Numbered from the stretch's first letter, positions 53,081-62,960 are shown. The stretch is DNA of 64,000 nt from RUG11198 sp036342255 (GCA_036342255.1 JAZAUS010000005.1:62001-126000); one strand, 5' to 3'. Made by a program: numbers and translations. The notes: generated from the sequence alone by a model not told the origin.

Positions 53081-53958
53081 TATTTAATTTTTCCTTTCTT
53101 TCCTTTCTTATAATCCAAATATCCCTTTAACATATACCATGTTTTCTTTATTTTATGTTTTTCACATAACCAAACTAGTTTAAATTCTCTTTTTGTACAT
53201 TTTTTTTCTAATTCACAATAGTCTTTGAAATCATCTTTATACATATCATATAAATAATGTCTATTTCTTACAATATAATATCTCCTAATATAATTATGTT
53301 CAAACGTCGTATAAATTTTACCAAAGATTTTTTTTTCAACAAAACTACCCAGTTCATGATTTAACACTATACTATTATTTCTAATTATTTCATATCCATT
53401 TTTTCTTAAATTCAAACAATAATCAAAATCAACACAATCAATAAAAAACCAATCTTTAAATCCTCCAATTTTCTTATAAGAATCTAAATTAATTATATTA
53501 CCAGATGTCATAACATTAATTGGAGAATCATATTTATCATTAGAAATTCCCATTATAGAAGGATCATTATTTATCACATGAACAGGTGAATATAAACCTA
53601 TTTTATTAACATTACTACCAAATTTATCAATTAATATCTTATTTTTACTATAATTTATAATCATTTGTTTTAATTTATATACACCTTTATTCTCAAATTT
53701 ACTATCTTGATCCATAGTAAGTAAATACTTATATCCATCATTAATAGCCATATCTGCACCAATATTTAAAGCCCTAGCAATACCTAAATTATCCATATTA
53801 GCAACATACCTAATTTTTTTATTTTTAAATAATTCAGAATTATCAACACTACTATTATCTACAGCATATAAAACATCAACATCGTCTATATATGTATTTA
53901 TACTATCTAAAACTAAATTAGAAGGATTAAATAAAACTACTACTCCTGCCAACTTCAT
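53080..53958 (-). CDS. rhamnosyltransferase-type family 2 glycosyltransferase
   Basis: 292 residues. KLAGVVVLFNPSNLVLDSIN, AVDNSSVDNSEL, NMDNLGIARALNIGADMAIN and LTMDQDSKFE match the RfbF/RgpB-like rhamnosyltransferases, where the MDQDS metal site is typical. FIDCVDFDYCLNLRKNGYEI is the usual mid-motif. It is the second transferase behind the ABC exporter and fits with the dTDP-rhamnose genes upstream. AGGTGA lies just before the ATG; the upstream gene ends in TGA one base away. Confidence 0.9.
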   Translation of the reverse strand: MKLAGVVVLFNPSNLVLDSINTYIDDVDVLYAVDNSSVDNSELFKNKKIRYVANMDNLGIARALNIGADMAINDGYKYLLTMDQDSKFENKGVYKLKQMIINYSKNKILIDKFGSNVNKIGLYSPVHVINNDPSIMGISNDKYDSPINVMTSGNIINLDSYKKIGGFKDWFFIDCVDFDYCLNLRKNGYEIIRNNSIVLNHELGSFVEKKIFGKIYTTFEHNYIRRYYIVRNRHYLYDMYKDDFKDYCELEKKCTKREFKLVWLCEKHKIKKTWYMLKGYLDYKKGKKGKIK

Positions 53959-56148
53959 TCATTCACCTCGTTTTAAAACTTTCCTCACAAAATAAACAAA
54001 AGATTTTGGAAACTTTATTTTATTAATAAGTTTCCATTTAGTAGAATTAACTATTTCATTTAATTCTTCGAATTCACTAGTTTCAGAAAAAATAATTTCA
54101 TCTAATTTATCAAAAGTATAAGTGAAATCAATTTTATTAATATCATAAAATTCATCATACTCACTACACATTTCTTTTATAGTTTTTATTTTATATTCAT
54201 CTATCTTTTTTATTACTTCATTATATTCTTTTTTATCATTAAAAATACTCTCTATTTTCTTAACTATTTCATTTGTATTACTATTTAAATCTACAGTCCA
54301 ACCAAATCCGTATTTTTTTACTCTGTCAGCACCAGCTCCTATATCAAAACTAAGAACCGGAATACCAGCAGATATAGCCTCATTAAGAGTATAAGAATAA
54401 GTTTCTGGCCATTTTTGAAAGAAGCAAATCAAATCTATATTATTTTCTTTCAATAACTCAAGTAAATCTTCTCTTTTATATAATCCATGATATTTATAAT
54501 TATTTCTATTTTTTGTTAATTCTTTTATTTCACTATAACCAAAAGTATGAAATTTAATATTACCATAAGATTTTTTTATAACATCAAGTAATATATTACC
54601 ACCTTTATGATTACACATTACACCAATCATAGCAACATTGTATACACCTTTATTTATATTTGGTCTATAATCACTTTTTACCATTTCAATACCATGCTCA
54701 ATAACATCAATTTTCAAATCTTTATAATAGTCCAAAATATACTTTTTAGCATTTTCAGACGGAGTAATAATCTTATCTACTTTCTTCAAAAAATCATACC
54801 ATCTTTTTTGCCAAATCTCAACAATATTATTATTCAAAGCAATCTGCTTTTTTAAACAATCTTTGCATTTTTTTTCACTCTGTTTTTTATTTAAACAACA
54901 ATCATTACCTAACTCTAACATATTAATAGTAGGACATAAACAATAAAAATCATGCAATGTAATAGCAACTTTTATATTCATTTTTTTTGCAACATCTAAA
55001 ATATCAAAATAATGTCCCTGCAAATGATGAATATGAATCATCTTTATATTAAAATCTTGTAAAATAACATTAATCATATTCTTATATTCTTCATTGTAAA
55101 AAGAATACTTACTATGTACAAATATTTTTTTTAATAATATTAGCCTCTCCTCACCATCAATTATACTAGATAAAGTATAATTTTCTGTTAAAGTACTTCT
55201 TGACAAAACGAAAAAATTATATTTATCAGAAAGACCACTTATTAAATCTTTTACATGAAGTGTAGTACCACCTGTTTTTGTCTCCCAATTATGAATTAAA
55301 ATTAAGACATTAGTTTTTTTGTTTAACAATTTTAAACCATAATATATTTTATTAGAATAATTCTTAATTGGCATTCTTTTAAGCCAATGTTTAGTTTTTT
55401 GACAATAAATTGGATATCTTTCTTCTAATATTTTTAAATGTTCTTCTAACACCTCATTTCTCTTATTTTTAAAAGATTGACTTTCTTTATGATATACAAT
55501 TGTATTATCACATAATAAATGTCTATAACCATAATCTAAACATCTATAACAAAAATCATTTTCCTCCCCATATCCTTTACCAAATGTTTTATCATCAAAA
55601 TAACCAACTATTTTCAATACTTCTCGTTTTATAAATAAACAAAATCCATGTCCTGTTGGAATTTCTGGAAAATTACCATTTGAATTTTTCTCAAATATCT
55701 TATTATAATAATCAATATCTATATCATCTATCTCATTTTTCTCAAGCAAATTTGGAATTGATACTAAAGTTGCATTATTTGAAAAAGGTGTAACAGTAGC
55801 AACATTTTTTTGACTATATGCACATTCACTGATTTTCTCAAGCCATTTTTTTCCAACAACAGTATCACTATTTAGAAGCAAAACATCATTTGTTGACAAT
55901 TTCATTCCTTTATTAACTGTACCAACAAATCCTAAATTTTCTTCATTATTAATTACTTTAATATTTTTTTCTTTATACTTCTTTTCTATTTTTTTCAAAT
56001 AAGATTGTATTTTATTATCAGTACTTTTATCATTAATTAAAATCAATCCATTATTATTTAAATCAGTATTCTCAATAACAGAATTAACACATTCAACCAA
56101 ACTATCATAAGCATTATAAACAGGTATAATTATATCACATTTTTTCAT
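53959..56148 (-). CDS. bifunctional glycosyltransferase: GT2 plus GT4
   Basis: 729 residues. Residues 1-240 are a GT2 domain (KCDIIIPVYNAYDSLVECVN, LLNSDTVVGKKWLEK, GYGEENDFCYRCLDYGYR). Residues 280-620 are a GT-B/GT4 domain (ILIHNWETKTGGTTLHVKDL, a Cys-rich CCLNKKQSEKKCKDC stretch, VAMIGVMCNHKGGNILLDVI, YTLNEAISAGIPVLSF). The Cys cluster may bind a metal. The start is ATG 56148 with GGAGGAG upstream, one base after the permease stop. The two domains probably add two different sugars in turn. Confidence 0.88.
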   Translation of the reverse strand: MKKCDIIIPVYNAYDSLVECVNSVIENTDLNNNGLILINDKSTDNKIQSYLKKIEKKYKEKNIKVINNEENLGFVGTVNKGMKLSTNDVLLLNSDTVVGKKWLEKISECAYSQKNVATVTPFSNNATLVSIPNLLEKNEIDDIDIDYYNKIFEKNSNGNFPEIPTGHGFCLFIKREVLKIVGYFDDKTFGKGYGEENDFCYRCLDYGYRHLLCDNTIVYHKESQSFKNKRNEVLEEHLKILEERYPIYCQKTKHWLKRMPIKNYSNKIYYGLKLLNKKTNVLILIHNWETKTGGTTLHVKDLISGLSDKYNFFVLSRSTLTENYTLSSIIDGEERLILLKKIFVHSKYSFYNEEYKNMINVILQDFNIKMIHIHHLQGHYFDILDVAKKMNIKVAITLHDFYCLCPTINMLELGNDCCLNKKQSEKKCKDCLKKQIALNNNIVEIWQKRWYDFLKKVDKIITPSENAKKYILDYYKDLKIDVIEHGIEMVKSDYRPNINKGVYNVAMIGVMCNHKGGNILLDVIKKSYGNIKFHTFGYSEIKELTKNRNNYKYHGLYKREDLLELLKENNIDLICFFQKWPETYSYTLNEAISAGIPVLSFDIGAGADRVKKYGFGWTVDLNSNTNEIVKKIESIFNDKKEYNEVIKKIDEYKIKTIKEMCSEYDEFYDINKIDFTYTFDKLDEIIFSETSEFEELNEIVNSTKWKLINKIKFPKSFVYFVRKVLKRGE

Positions 56149-56149
56149 A

Positions 56150-56923
56150 TTATATCTCCTCCGCAAACCCTCTCTGAAGCTTATCAAACACCTTATAACC
56201 TATAAAAAATAATAATATACTAAACATAGATATTATTCCTAAATTAATCAAATTAGGCATTTGCTTATAATAGAAAATACTATGATAAGCTTGTATAATA
56301 TAAGCAACAGGATTCAATCTTAATATTATTTTAAATTTATCTGGAACATAATCCACAGTATATAAAATTGGTGTCACATAAAACAACATACTAATTATAA
56401 AATTAACAATATGTTCTATATCCCTAACATATATTTCTAATGCCCCTAATATAAAAACTAATCCTAAAGTAAATATATATTGAATAATCACTACAATTGG
56501 TAAAAACAATAAAGAATAACCAATTCCTACTCCACTAAATAAAGCAAACAACACAATAATTATGCAAGATATCAAAAAATTAACTAAACAACTAGTAACA
56601 CTTGAAATTGGTAGAATAATTCTTGGAAAATAAACTTTTTTTATTATATCAGCATTAAATAAAATAGAATTCATACCAGCATTTAACGCTGTTGTAAAAA
56701 ATGTCCATGGTATAATACCAGCTATTAAATATATTAAATAATGCTCTATATTAAATCTCATAATAAAATGAAATACTATAGCATAAACAACAACCGATAA
56801 TAATGGATTAATAAAAGACCATAAAACCCCTAAAAATGAACCTTTATATTTACCTCTTACATCTTTTTTTACATTAGATTTCAAAAATTCTTTATAAACA
56901 ATAATTTCATTTATATTTTTCAT
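56150..56923 (-). CDS. polysaccharide ABC exporter, permease subunit (Wzm/TagG type)
   Basis: About six membrane helices in 257 residues. The N-terminal amphipathic part ending RGKYKGSFLGVLWSFINPLL and the NPVAYIIQAYHSIFYYKQMP end are diagnostic of the ABC-2 polysaccharide exporters. The start is ATG 56923, five bases after AGGTGG; the in-frame GTG 56932 overlaps that site. It pairs with the ATPase upstream to move a finished lipid-linked chain across the membrane. Confidence 0.93.
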   Translation of the reverse strand: MKNINEIIVYKEFLKSNVKKDVRGKYKGSFLGVLWSFINPLLSVVVYAIVFHFIMRFNIEHYLIYLIAGIIPWTFFTTALNAGMNSILFNADIIKKVYFPRIILPISSVTSCLVNFLISCIIIVLFALFSGVGIGYSLLFLPIVVIIQYIFTLGLVFILGALEIYVRDIEHIVNFIISMLFYVTPILYTVDYVPDKFKIILRLNPVAYIIQAYHSIFYYKQMPNLINLGIISMFSILLFFIGYKVFDKLQRGFAEEI

Positions 56924-56932
56924 CATAACCAC

Positions 56933-57679
56933 CTACATACATACTTTCAAATATTCATCTACAACTTTCTCACATTTTCCATCCAGTCTAATTTCACCAT
57001 CGTGAATCCATATAGCTCTATCACATAACTGTTTAACAGAATCTAAACTATGTGAAACCATAACAATAGTCTTTCCACTTTTCTTCAACTCCATTAATTT
57101 ATTATGACATTTTTCCTGAAAATGCTGATCACCTACTGCTAATATTTCATCTATAAGTAATATATCAGCATTTACATTTATAGCTATTGAGAAAGCAAGT
57201 CTCATATACATACCTGATGAATATGTCCTAACTGGATTATCAATAAATTCTTCTAATTCAGAAAAACTAATTATTTCATCCAATCTATCATCAATTTCTT
57301 TTTTTGACAATCCAAAAATAGATGCATTAAAATAAATATTTTCTATTCCAGAAAAATCTGGATGGAACCCGGCACCTAATTCTAATAATGAAGTTAGTTT
57401 TCCATGTGTTATAACACTTCCATGAGTTGGATAATATATCTTAGTCATAAGTTTTAATAATGTACTCTTACCACTACCATTATCTCCAATTAAAGCTACT
57501 GTTTCTCCTTTTTTAATTTCTAAATTTATCTTCTTTAGTACAATTCTTGTATCTTTTTTTCCTCTTGAAAAAAAGAGTAATTTTTCTTTTAATGTATTAG
57601 CTTTATCAAGATATATTTTAAATTCTTTTGTCATATTTATAACTTTTATGGCAGTTCCATTTCGTTCGTTCTTTTTCAT
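56933..57679 (-). CDS. polysaccharide ABC exporter, ATPase subunit (Wzt/TagH type)
   Basis: Walker A GDNGSGKSTLLKL, the family-specific LLELGAGFHPDFSGIENIYF, signature YSSGMYMRLAFSIA, Walker B ADILLIDEILAVGD and switch His (MVSHSLDSV). 248 residues: there is no C-terminal carbohydrate-binding domain as in O-antigen Wzt. The start is ATG 57679, behind GGAGG; the in-frame TTG 57691 is inside that site. It leads the operon behind a good promoter. Confidence 0.95.
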   Translation of the reverse strand: MKKNERNGTAIKVINMTKEFKIYLDKANTLKEKLLFFSRGKKDTRIVLKKINLEIKKGETVALIGDNGSGKSTLLKLMTKIYYPTHGSVITHGKLTSLLELGAGFHPDFSGIENIYFNASIFGLSKKEIDDRLDEIISFSELEEFIDNPVRTYSSGMYMRLAFSIAINVNADILLIDEILAVGDQHFQEKCHNKLMELKKSGKTIVMVSHSLDSVKQLCDRAIWIHDGEIRLDGKCEKVVDEYLKVCM

Positions 57680-57704
57680 TCCTACCTCCAATATGTACTT
57701 ATTT

Positions 57705-57733
57705 ATTATATCATATTTAATAAATCATAACAA
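57705..57733 (-). promoter_or_regulatory. promoter of the ABC exporter operon
   Basis: On the minus strand TTGTTA, a 17-base spacer and TATAAT preceded by TGA, 26 bases before the ATG at 57679. Confidence 0.8.
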
Positions 57734-57768
57734 CTTTATTACACAAAAATGACACAAAATAAACAATA

Positions 57769-57804
57769 ATAAAAAAGCAATAACAATTTCAGTTATTACT
57801 TTTT
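57769..57804 (-). terminator. terminator of the dTDP-rhamnose operon
   Basis: Arms 57772-57784 and 57792-57804 pair (one G-U wobble) around AATTTCA; a T-run follows on the minus strand and the rmlC stop lies at 57796. Confidence 0.8.
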
Positions 57805-58398
57805 AGAATATTTAAAATAATCTGGACTTTTTCTTAAAGTTAAATGTTTTCCATCTTTTTCACTAGTAAGTGGATTATCTATTCCATATTCTTTAAACAT
57901 ACCATTCCAATCTATACCAAGCTCTGGATCATTCCAAAGTATTCCACCTTCCATACTAGGTGCATAATCATTATCAATTAGATATTGAAATATAGTATTA
58001 TCTTCTAAACTAATAAATCCATGAGCAAACCCACGTGGCACATATAATTGCCTTCCACTAGTTTTATCATTTGAATCATAAGGCTTTAACAATACAGCAA
58101 CATGTTTACCATAGGTAGGAGAACCTACCCTTATATCTACTACTACATCTATAGCAGCCCCATTTATTACTTCAACTAATTTAGTTTGACAATATGGATC
58201 TTTTTGAAAATGAAGTCCTCTTACTACTCCTTTAGAGCTTTTACTTCTATTACATTGTACTACTCCTTCAAAAAACAATCCATTTTCTTCCATATCTTTT
58301 TGAATAAAGAATGGACTAAAATATCCTCTATCATCTCCAAAAACACTAGGTTCAACTATATAACAATCTTTAAGTTCAGTTTCTATTTTTTTTAACAT
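57796..58398 (-). CDS. rfbC: dTDP-4-dehydrorhamnose 3,5-epimerase
   Basis: A cupin-fold enzyme, third step of dTDP-L-rhamnose synthesis. DDRGYFSPFFIQKDMEENG, RSKSSKGVVRGLHFQKDPYC (catalytic His), VDVVVDIRVGSPTYGKHVAV and VPRGFAHGFISLEDNTIFQY are typical. 200 residues fits. The start overlaps the rfbB stop in TAATG. The four Rml activities are complete in this operon. Confidence 0.96.
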   Translation of the reverse strand: MLKKIETELKDCYIVEPSVFGDDRGYFSPFFIQKDMEENGLFFEGVVQCNRSKSSKGVVRGLHFQKDPYCQTKLVEVINGAAIDVVVDIRVGSPTYGKHVAVLLKPYDSNDKTSGRQLYVPRGFAHGFISLEDNTIFQYLIDNDYAPSMEGGILWNDPELGIDWNGMFKEYGIDNPLTSEKDGKHLTLRKSPDYFKYSKK

Positions 58399-59411
58399 TA
58401 TTTATCTTCTCCCTTGTATGCTTCTTTATATTCTCCTGATAATATATTATCTATCCATTCTTTATTATTAATATACCAATCTACTGTTTCTTTAATTCCA
58501 TTTTCAAAATTATATGTTAAATCCCAACCTAATTCTTTTTCTACTTTTGTTGAATCAATAGCATATCTTAAATCATGACCTTTTCTATCTTCAACAAAAG
58601 TAATTAAAGATTCTGGTTTATCTAATTGTTTTAATATAGTTTTTACTACTTCTAAATTAGTTCTCTCACTATGTCCTCCTAAATTGTATACTTCTCCATC
58701 ACGACCATTTCTAACAATTAAATCTACTCCTATGTTATGATCTATTACATGAATCCAATCTCTTACGTTTTCTCCTTTACCATATACAGGTATATTTTCA
58801 TTTTTTAAAGCCTTACTAATAACAACAGGTATTAGTTTTTCAGGAAATTGATATGGTCCATAGTTATTAGAACATCTTGATATAGTAACTGGTAATCCAT
58901 ACGTTCTAGCATAGGCCATAACAAGTAAATCGGCTGATGCTTTTGAAGATGAGTATGGACTTGAAGTATGAAGTGGTGTATCTTCTTTAAATAATAAATC
59001 TGGTCTATCTAAAGGTAAATCTCCATATACTTCATCAGTAGATATTTGATGATATCTTTTAATACCATATTTACGACAAGCATCCAATAAGACACTAGTA
59101 CCTATAATATTTGTAGTTAAAAATATTTCTGGATTCTTAATACTATTATCAACATGGCTTTCAGCAGCAAAATTAATTACAATATCAAACTTCTCTTCTT
59201 CAAATAATTTATCTATAAACTCTCTATCAGTAATATCACCTTTAACAAATTTATAATTATCATATTCTTCTAAATCTTTTATATTATTATAATTTCCAGC
59301 ATATGTTAAAGCATCTAAACATACAAAATAATCGTTTGGATATTTTTTTACTTCATAATGCATAAAATTACTACCAATAAACCCTGCTCCACCAGTAACT
59401 AAAAATTTCAT
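58398..59411 (-). CDS. rfbB: dTDP-glucose 4,6-dehydratase
   Basis: An SDR enzyme, second step of dTDP-rhamnose synthesis. NAD site KFLVTGGAGFIGSNFMHYEV, substrate and active-site stretches FAAESHVDNSIKNP, HQISTDEVYGDLP with the Thr-Asp-Glu set, PYSSSKASADLLV (Tyr-Lys) and SRCSNNYGPYQFPEKLIPV, and YALDST-like end. 337 residues is normal. It lies 12 bases after the RmlA-RmlD fusion gene. Confidence 0.97.
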   Translation of the reverse strand: MKFLVTGGAGFIGSNFMHYEVKKYPNDYFVCLDALTYAGNYNNIKDLEEYDNYKFVKGDITDREFIDKLFEEEKFDIVINFAAESHVDNSIKNPEIFLTTNIIGTSVLLDACRKYGIKRYHQISTDEVYGDLPLDRPDLLFKEDTPLHTSSPYSSSKASADLLVMAYARTYGLPVTISRCSNNYGPYQFPEKLIPVVISKALKNENIPVYGKGENVRDWIHVIDHNIGVDLIVRNGRDGEVYNLGGHSERTNLEVVKTILKQLDKPESLITFVEDRKGHDLRYAIDSTKVEKELGWDLTYNFENGIKETVDWYINNKEWIDNILSGEYKEAYKGEDK

Positions 59412-59423
59412 TAACTTATCTAC

Positions 59424-61199
59424 CTACTTTCTTACTAATACTTTTGCTTTTGCTAATTCATCGCAATACCTATCTGTTGCATCTTGCCAACTAGGTAATC
59501 TATCAAAGCCAAATTCATCTAATTTAGATTTATCCATTTTAGAATTCATTGGTCTTGTTGCTATTTTACTTGTATCTTTATCTTTGTAATATTCTGCTGT
59601 TGTAACAGGTATTACTTTAGTATCTTTATTATTACTCTTAAATATATAGTCGGCAAATTCAGCCCATGAACAATATCCTTCATTGGTAACATGATAGGTT
59701 CCATATTTATCTGTTAGACTCATATCAACAAGTAATTTTGCTAAGTCAACAGTATAAGTTGGAGAACCTACTTGATCATTTACAACTGTTAATGTATCGT
59801 GGTTATCTGATAATTTTAACATAGTCTTAATAAAATTATTACCATTAATACCAAATACCCATGATATTCTAGTTATATAATGTTTAGGATTTCTTCTTAC
59901 TTCCTCTTCTCCTTTATATTTAGTATCTCCATATACACTTAATGGATGAACTTTATCATCTGGTTTATATGTACCCTCTTTAGTTCCATCAAAGACATAG
60001 TCTGTTGACATATATAATAATTTGGCATCTGTTGCTATTGCTGCATCAACCATATTTTTAGTACCTACTACATTGACATTGTAGCATGTATCTTTCATGT
60101 CTTTAGATTCTTCTGCTTTATCTACAGCAGTCCATGCAGCACAATGGAATATAACATCAGGCTTATATTTTTTAATCATATCCATTACTTTATCTTTATC
60201 TGTAATATCTAATTCTTCTAACTGTGGTGCCATAATATTCTTAAATCCTCTTTTTCTTAATTCTAATTCTATATCATGACCTAATTGTCCACCTATTCCT
60301 GTAATAAAAAACTTCATCCTATCTTTTAAAACTTTATCCAAAAACTGTCCATAACTATTTTTCTTTAATTCTTCAGCTCTTTCATATATTTCTTCGTTAC
60401 CTATCCATCCTTTTCTATAAGCAATAGCTTCTGGACAACAAATAACTACGTCATTACTTTTTTGAATAGATGCAATCATATCAGTAGCTCTTTTTAAACT
60501 ATCAAAAGTCCCAGTATCATACCAAACAAATCCACCATCTAATAGGCATGCATTTAAATCTCCTTGTTGCAAATACATATCATTAAGTGTTGTAATTTCT
60601 AACTCGCCTCTTGCTGATGGTTTAACTTCACGAGCCATTTTACTAACACCTTTCGGATAAAAATACAATCCCGTTATAGCAAATTTACTCTTTGGATTTT
60701 CGGGTTTTTCTTCAACACTAAGTACTTTAGTTCCTTCATCAGTTATTTCAAATTCCATAATACCGAAACGTTTAGGGTCTGGAACTCTATGTCCAAAGAT
60801 AGTAGCTTTTCCATCTTTAGCATTATCACTTGCTTCCTTTAATTTTTTGTGCAAACCACTGCCATAGAAAATATTATCACCAAGTACCATAGCACAAGCA
60901 TCATCACCTATAAACTCTTCACCTATTATGAATGCTTGGGCTAGTCCATCAGGACTTGGCTGAACAGCATAATTTAGATTTACTCCAAATTTACTTCCAT
61001 CTCCTAATAATCTTTTAAATCCTTTTTGATCCTCAGGTGTAGTAATAATTAATATATCCTTAATACCTGCTTCCATTAATACAGATAATGGATAAAAAAT
61101 CATTGGTTTATCAAATACTGGAACTAATTGTTTACTAATAGCCTCCGTGATAGGATATAGTCTAGTTCCAGAACCACCTGCTAAAATAATTCCTTTCAT
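59424..61199 (-). CDS. rfbA-rfbD: RmlA-RmlD fusion: glucose-1-phosphate thymidylyltransferase plus dTDP-4-dehydrorhamnose reductase
   Basis: One 591-residue frame carries two enzymes. Residues 1-290 are RmlA: MKGIILAGGSGTRLYPITEA, KQLVPVFDKPMIFYPLSVLM, GDNIFYGSGLHKKL, YDTGTFDSLKRATDMI. Residues 295-591 are RmlD: MKFFITGIGGQLGHDIELEL, HCAAWTAVDKAEESKD, STDYVFDGTKEGTYKP, VYGDTKYKGEEEVR and ITRISWVFG. The join (FLDKVLKDRMKFF) has no stop or frame change. The start is ATG 61199, after AAGGAGG. The fusion links first and last steps of dTDP-rhamnose synthesis; the middle enzymes follow. Confidence 0.95.
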   Translation of the reverse strand: MKGIILAGGSGTRLYPITEAISKQLVPVFDKPMIFYPLSVLMEAGIKDILIITTPEDQKGFKRLLGDGSKFGVNLNYAVQPSPDGLAQAFIIGEEFIGDDACAMVLGDNIFYGSGLHKKLKEASDNAKDGKATIFGHRVPDPKRFGIMEFEITDEGTKVLSVEEKPENPKSKFAITGLYFYPKGVSKMAREVKPSARGELEITTLNDMYLQQGDLNACLLDGGFVWYDTGTFDSLKRATDMIASIQKSNDVVICCPEAIAYRKGWIGNEEIYERAEELKKNSYGQFLDKVLKDRMKFFITGIGGQLGHDIELELRKRGFKNIMAPQLEELDITDKDKVMDMIKKYKPDVIFHCAAWTAVDKAEESKDMKDTCYNVNVVGTKNMVDAAIATDAKLLYMSTDYVFDGTKEGTYKPDDKVHPLSVYGDTKYKGEEEVRRNPKHYITRISWVFGINGNNFIKTMLKLSDNHDTLTVVNDQVGSPTYTVDLAKLLVDMSLTDKYGTYHVTNEGYCSWAEFADYIFKSNNKDTKVIPVTTAEYYKDKDTSKIATRPMNSKMDKSKLDEFGFDRLPSWQDATDRYCDELAKAKVLVRK

Positions 61200-61215
61200 A
61201 AAACTTAAAACCTCC

Positions 61216-62241
61216 TTAATCATTTTTATTATGAATAATATCTGTTTTTATTATTAAAATTAAAACTAAAATAAACAAAACTATATATATAATTATACCA
61301 TAAAGTTGATTGTTAAAAACATAAATAATTGATGCTATAGCAAATAATATATCAACAATATATATAATTAACACTGTTTTTCTCACAGAAAAATTAAGCT
61401 TTAATAACTGATGATGTAAATGACTTTTATCTGGTTTCATAATTGGCTCATGTTTTAATAGTCTTCTAACAATAGCAAATAATGTATCCATAATTGGTAT
61501 TGCTATCAAAAATACAGGTACAATTAAAGAAGTAAATGTAACATTCTTATAACCTAATAAAGCTATAATAGCAATAATATAACCTAAAAACATACTTCCA
61601 GAATCACCCATAAATATAGATGCTGGATTAAAATTATGAACTAAAAATCCTAACGTAGCTCCTAGCATAATAAAAGTTAAAATTGTATCTAAACCACTAC
61701 TATTATTAAATAGAATAGCTACTACACCTATCATTGCAAAATATATAGCCGACAAACCACCAGCCAATCCATCTAAACCATCTATAAGATTTATACAATT
61801 AATAATACCTACGATAAACAAAATTGTAATAATATAACTAAAAATTCCAAAATTTATATATATTCCAAAAGCACTAATATCTTTAAGTAATATTCCACCA
61901 AAAATAGGTACAATAGATGCACCAATTATCTGACATATCAATTTATATCTAGCCTTTATAGGATTAATATCATCAATCATTCCTGCAAGAACAATAATAA
62001 AACTACCAATAAGTATAGAATTCATCTGAATTGATTCATGACCAAAAAGCATATATCCCAATAAAAATCCAAGATATATACCCAAACCTCCCAATCTAGG
62101 AATAGGTTTTTTATGTACTTTCCTAGCATTAGGAACATCCATAGCATTTATATGAAGCGCAACCATCTTAATCACAGGCATAAACAATACTACAAACATA
62201 AAAACCGTAAAAACAATTAATAATATTCTACTAACATCCAT
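61216..62241 (-). CDS. undecaprenyl-phosphate GlcNAc-1-phosphate transferase (TagO/WecA type)
   Basis: About 11 membrane helices. NARKVHKKPIPRLGGLGIYL, GMIDDINPIKARYKLICQI, NCINLIDGLDGLAGGLSAI, SIFMGDSGSMFLGYI and the cytoplasmic DKSHLHHQLLKLNFS mark the MraY-like superfamily, TagO/WecA branch (HLHHQL rather than the HHHFE of MraY). It starts a surface polymer on undecaprenyl phosphate. The start is ATG 62241 behind GAGGTG. It leads the dTDP-rhamnose operon, which suggests that the rhamnose polymer is built on a GlcNAc-lipid primer. Confidence 0.93.
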   Translation of the reverse strand: MDVSRILLIVFTVFMFVVLFMPVIKMVALHINAMDVPNARKVHKKPIPRLGGLGIYLGFLLGYMLFGHESIQMNSILIGSFIIVLAGMIDDINPIKARYKLICQIIGASIVPIFGGILLKDISAFGIYINFGIFSYIITILFIVGIINCINLIDGLDGLAGGLSAIYFAMIGVVAILFNNSSGLDTILTFIMLGATLGFLVHNFNPASIFMGDSGSMFLGYIIAIIALLGYKNVTFTSLIVPVFLIAIPIMDTLFAIVRRLLKHEPIMKPDKSHLHHQLLKLNFSVRKTVLIIYIVDILFAIASIIYVFNNQLYGIIIYIVLFILVLILIIKTDIIHNKND

Positions 62242-62261
62242 AAAACACCTCAATCAATTAA

Positions 62262-62290
62262 ATTCTACCATATATAGCCATATTTTTCAA
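62262..62290 (-). promoter_or_regulatory. promoter of the TagO-Rml operon
   Basis: On the minus strand TTGAAA, a 17-base spacer and TAGAAT preceded by TGG, about 20 bases before the ATG at 62241. Confidence 0.75.
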
Positions 62291-62305
62291 TAAATTATAC
62301 CCATT

Positions 62306-62959
62306 TTACATCTCTTTACTAATAACAACCTTATACTTACTATTACCCCTATATTGACCCTTATCATCTATATCACTAGCTAAATAAGTAAACACACTTA
62401 CCTCTATATCACTACTAACTTTATCTATATACATACTAGCAGTTAACTTAATAGAAGTTAACAACATATCATCATTATATTCTTCATTAGATATATGATC
62501 ATAATAACCATCTCCCTGATGAATATCATCATACAAATATACTTGAATATAATTAAAAAAACTATCTACATCACTAGGCCTATAAATATATTTAGATATT
62601 TCACCATCAACAGTACTAAATTTAATATAATATCCAATCTTATATTTATCTATATCTCTATATTTACTATAATAACTATTAAAAACATCTTTAAATTTAC
62701 CATCAATAATCTTATCATCATTAGTATAATAACATTCTAAAGATACAATATCTTTATATATAGTCATAGGGCTCTTATAATTAGCAATTTTATTCTTATC
62801 TACATATAATGATAATTTAATAGGATTATTATCAACATACTTATCTTTAACTACTTCCTTATCAATTATCTTCTTAGCTTCCACTCTAACCTCTTTCCTA
62901 TTATTACATCCAGATAATAATAGGAAAAAAATTATACTAAATAATATTATTCTTCTCAT
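62306..62959 (-). CDS. putative lipoprotein of unknown function
   Basis: 217 residues. The N-terminus RRIILFSIIFFLLLSGCNNR is a lipoprotein signal with lipobox LLSGC (Cys18). The rest is a charged, Tyr/Asp-rich soluble domain (YLYDDIHQGDGYYDHIS), no family recognised. It starts one base before the GtrA-like gene ends, so it is in the same unit. It probably sits on the outer face of the membrane beside the GtrA/GtrB pair. Confidence 0.75.
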   Translation of the reverse strand: MRRIILFSIIFFLLLSGCNNRKEVRVEAKKIIDKEVVKDKYVDNNPIKLSLYVDKNKIANYKSPMTIYKDIVSLECYYTNDDKIIDGKFKDVFNSYYSKYRDIDKYKIGYYIKFSTVDGEISKYIYRPSDVDSFFNYIQVYLYDDIHQGDGYYDHISNEEYNDDMLLTSIKLTASMYIDKVSSDIEVSVFTYLASDIDDKGQYRGNSKYKVVISKEM

Positions 62960-62960
62960 A

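Noticed and set aside
61216..62241. Second mraY
   Set aside because: It shares the superfamily motifs with 33100-34092 but has HLHHQL and lacks the HHHFE motif, placing it in the TagO/WecA branch.
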